In this document: piece by piece, positions 62,869 to 64,000 of the stretch | How positions within the stretch are numbered: the first letter of the stretch is position 1 | Layout of the letters: each line of letters begins with the position of its first letter | DNA from: Chryseosolibacter sp044507775 | GTDB taxonomy: Bacteria > Bacteroidota > Bacteroidia > Cytophagales > Cyclobacteriaceae | Assembly: GCA_044507775.1 (NCBI GenBank) | Contig: JBIQIY010000006.1 | Coordinates: 144,896 to 208,895 of the forward strand | Reading direction: 5' to 3' | Length of the DNA stretch: 64,000 nucleotides | The notes under the pieces: model-generated | Seen by the model: the letters and a program-made list of their open reading frames with translations, nothing else | What the model was told of the DNA's origin: nothing | Database searches by the model: none | Translations under genes and position numbers: made by a program

Positions 62869-63924
62869 TTAAATTAGTCCTAATACTTTCTTGTTAAATT
62901 TCTGGTCCTTGCCCGAAGCGGCAAAGTCATCGAAAGCCTTTTCAGTGACGCGGATGATATGATCCTGAATGAAGGGGGCGCCTTCTGCGGCTCCCTGTTC
63001 GGGATGTTTGAGGCAGCACTCCCATTCGAGCACAGCCCACCCTGCGAAATCGTACTGCGCGAGTTTAGAAAAAATTGATTGAAAATCCACTTGTCCGTCG
63101 CCAAGTGAACGGAAACGACCGGGTCTGTTTATCCAGTCCTGGTATCCGCCATAGACCCCCGATTTTCCCGTAGGGTTAAATTCGGCATCCTTCACATGAA
63201 ACATTTTGATGAAGGTGTGATAAAAGTCGATGTACTGCAGGTAGTCGAGCTGCTGAAGCACGAAGTGGCTGGGATCGTACAGTATGTTGCAGCGGGAGTG
63301 TTTGCCGGTTGCTTCCCAGAAGCGCTCGAAAGTAATGCCATCGTGCAGGTCTTCTCCGGGATGAATCTCATAGCAGACATCGACGCCGGCCTTGTCAAAG
63401 GCGTTGAGTATAGGCAACCACCTTTTTGCAAGTTCTTTGAATCCATCCTCGACAAGTCCTGCGGGACGCTGTGGCCACGGGTAGACGGTATGCCACATCA
63501 ATGCTCCGGAGAAAGTTGCGTGCGCATTCAGCCCCAGGTTCTTGCTGGCTTTTGCCGCATTTTTCAGCTGATCAATGGCCCATGCCGTGCGCTCTTTCGG
63601 GTTGCCTCTGAGTTTCTTGGGCGCGAATCCATCAAAGAGCTCATTGTATGCGGGATGAACGGCCACCAGCTGCCCCTGGAGGTGCGTCGACAACTCCGTT
63701 ACCTGTACTCCCGCCGACTCGATGGCTCCCTTCCAGTCGTCGCAATAGTCTTTGCTTTCCGCGGCTTTCTGCAGATCGATACAACGGGGGTCCCACGTGG
63801 GAATCTGCACGCCGACATAGCCCAGCGATGCCGCCCATTTCGCAATTGTACTTATGTCATCGAACGGCGCCTGGTCTCCCATAAACTGCGCCAGGAATAT
63901 CGCTGGTCCTTTGATTGTCTTCAT
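62869..63924 (-). CDS. Sugar phosphate isomerase/epimerase (xylose isomerase-like TIM barrel)
   Basis: The 351-residue protein begins MKTIKGPAIFLAQFMGDQAPFDDISTI and shows the AP-endonuclease-2/xylose-isomerase-like barrel: GYVGVQIPTWDP, VCYEIHPGEDLHDG with metal-ligand Glu and His, CNILYDPSHFVLQQLDYLQYIDFYHTFIKMFHVKDAEF and GWAVLEWE. It binds a divalent metal. Enzymes of this group act as sugar or inositol isomerases, epimerases or dehydratases. There is no signal peptide and the true sugar is unknown. The cytochrome c gene follows by 13 bases. Repeats of a 7-base unit lie in the leader, upstream of a plain ATG with little Shine-Dalgarno signal. Confidence 0.85.
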   Translation of the reverse strand: MKTIKGPAIFLAQFMGDQAPFDDISTIAKWAASLGYVGVQIPTWDPRCIDLQKAAESKDYCDDWKGAIESAGVQVTELSTHLQGQLVAVHPAYNELFDGFAPKKLRGNPKERTAWAIDQLKNAAKASKNLGLNAHATFSGALMWHTVYPWPQRPAGLVEDGFKELAKRWLPILNAFDKAGVDVCYEIHPGEDLHDGITFERFWEATGKHSRCNILYDPSHFVLQQLDYLQYIDFYHTFIKMFHVKDAEFNPTGKSGVYGGYQDWINRPGRFRSLGDGQVDFQSIFSKLAQYDFAGWAVLEWECCLKHPEQGAAEGAPFIQDHIIRVTEKAFDDFAASGKDQKFNKKVLGLI

Positions 63925-63929
63925 TCTTG

Positions 63930-64000
63930 CTGGTTAGAGGTTGGTTACTGGTTACTGGTTACTGTTTGCTGGTTACTGGTTACTGGTTACTGATTACTGG
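63930..64000. repeat. TTACTGG-type heptamer tandem array reaching the window edge
   Basis: The heptamer TTACTGG (CCAGTAA on the other strand) and variants are repeated about nine times from 63930 to 64000, with small variants such as TTTGCTGG and TTAGAGG. The array occupies the leader of the isomerase gene and continues past the window. Function is unknown; the count is likely to vary between strains. Confidence 0.85.

Overview
This 64 kb window reads as chromosomal DNA of a Bacteroidota bacterium, most likely a Cytophagales-type organism; the order is inference. The phylum call rests on several sequence signs. There is a short 287-residue primary sigma factor without a long N-terminal region. 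Five genes have exact TAnnTTTG promoter boxes upstream. A secreted protein carries the gliding-motility-type (type B, T9SS) C-terminal domain. BshB1 of bacillithiol synthesis, a DUF5362 protein and lysine-rich cold-shock-domain proteins are present. Many exported lipoproteins have an LxxC lipobox. A 10-base N run at 8878-8887 marks an assembly gap.

Layout. 1-262: start of a TVP38/DedA-like membrane protein, leaving the window. 349-8093 (minus): a cold-shock protein, then a tight operon of permease, glutamine-synthetase-like ligase, iron alcohol dehydrogenase, class I amidohydrolase and aldehyde dehydrogenase, followed by dinB. The five-gene set fits ethanolamine breakdown by gamma-glutamylation, which needs neither B12 nor a microcompartment. 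8094-9860: a second cold-shock gene and an accessory stretch with heptamer repeats, the assembly gap between 33-bp direct repeats, two near-identical palindromic operators and two small orphan genes. 9861-13441: ligD with an Fpg/Nei-like glycosylase. 13560-25062: mostly envelope and secreted proteins (amidotransferase-like secreted protein, YceI, DUF922, SMP-30, AsmA-like, PAP2, DoxX, DUF1080, acyl-CoA dehydrogenase, DUF5362, SGNH hydrolase). 25137-28151: a sugar-kinase-like APH protein and an ApnL-like protein. 28134-39150: housekeeping block (DUF349, YqgE, PdxH, BshB1, TrxB, RpoD, Pnp, RpsO, LptF/G, START-like). 39387-39544: tRNA with CAT anticodon plus a decayed tandem copy. 39760-45825: tex, pgi, pfkA and a ROK sugar kinase. 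45933-48613: a T9SS cargo protein and a secreted phosphoesterase.

48747-61876 is a six-gene minus-strand operon for alpha-glucan metabolism: two exported GH13 lipoproteins, GlgE, a TreS-maltokinase fusion, GlgB and a GH57/DUF3536 enzyme. The TreS half of the fusion has proline (residue 208) where the GH13 nucleophile aspartate belongs, and Glu for Asp in conserved region I. The maltokinase half, GlgE, GlgB and both lipoprotein amylases keep all catalytic residues. The operon may therefore make alpha-glucan from maltose released by the exported amylases rather than from trehalose; this is the most unusual observation here. 61936-64000 holds a TMEM220-like protein, a lipoprotein cytochrome c, a sugar isomerase/epimerase and heptamer repeats running off the window.
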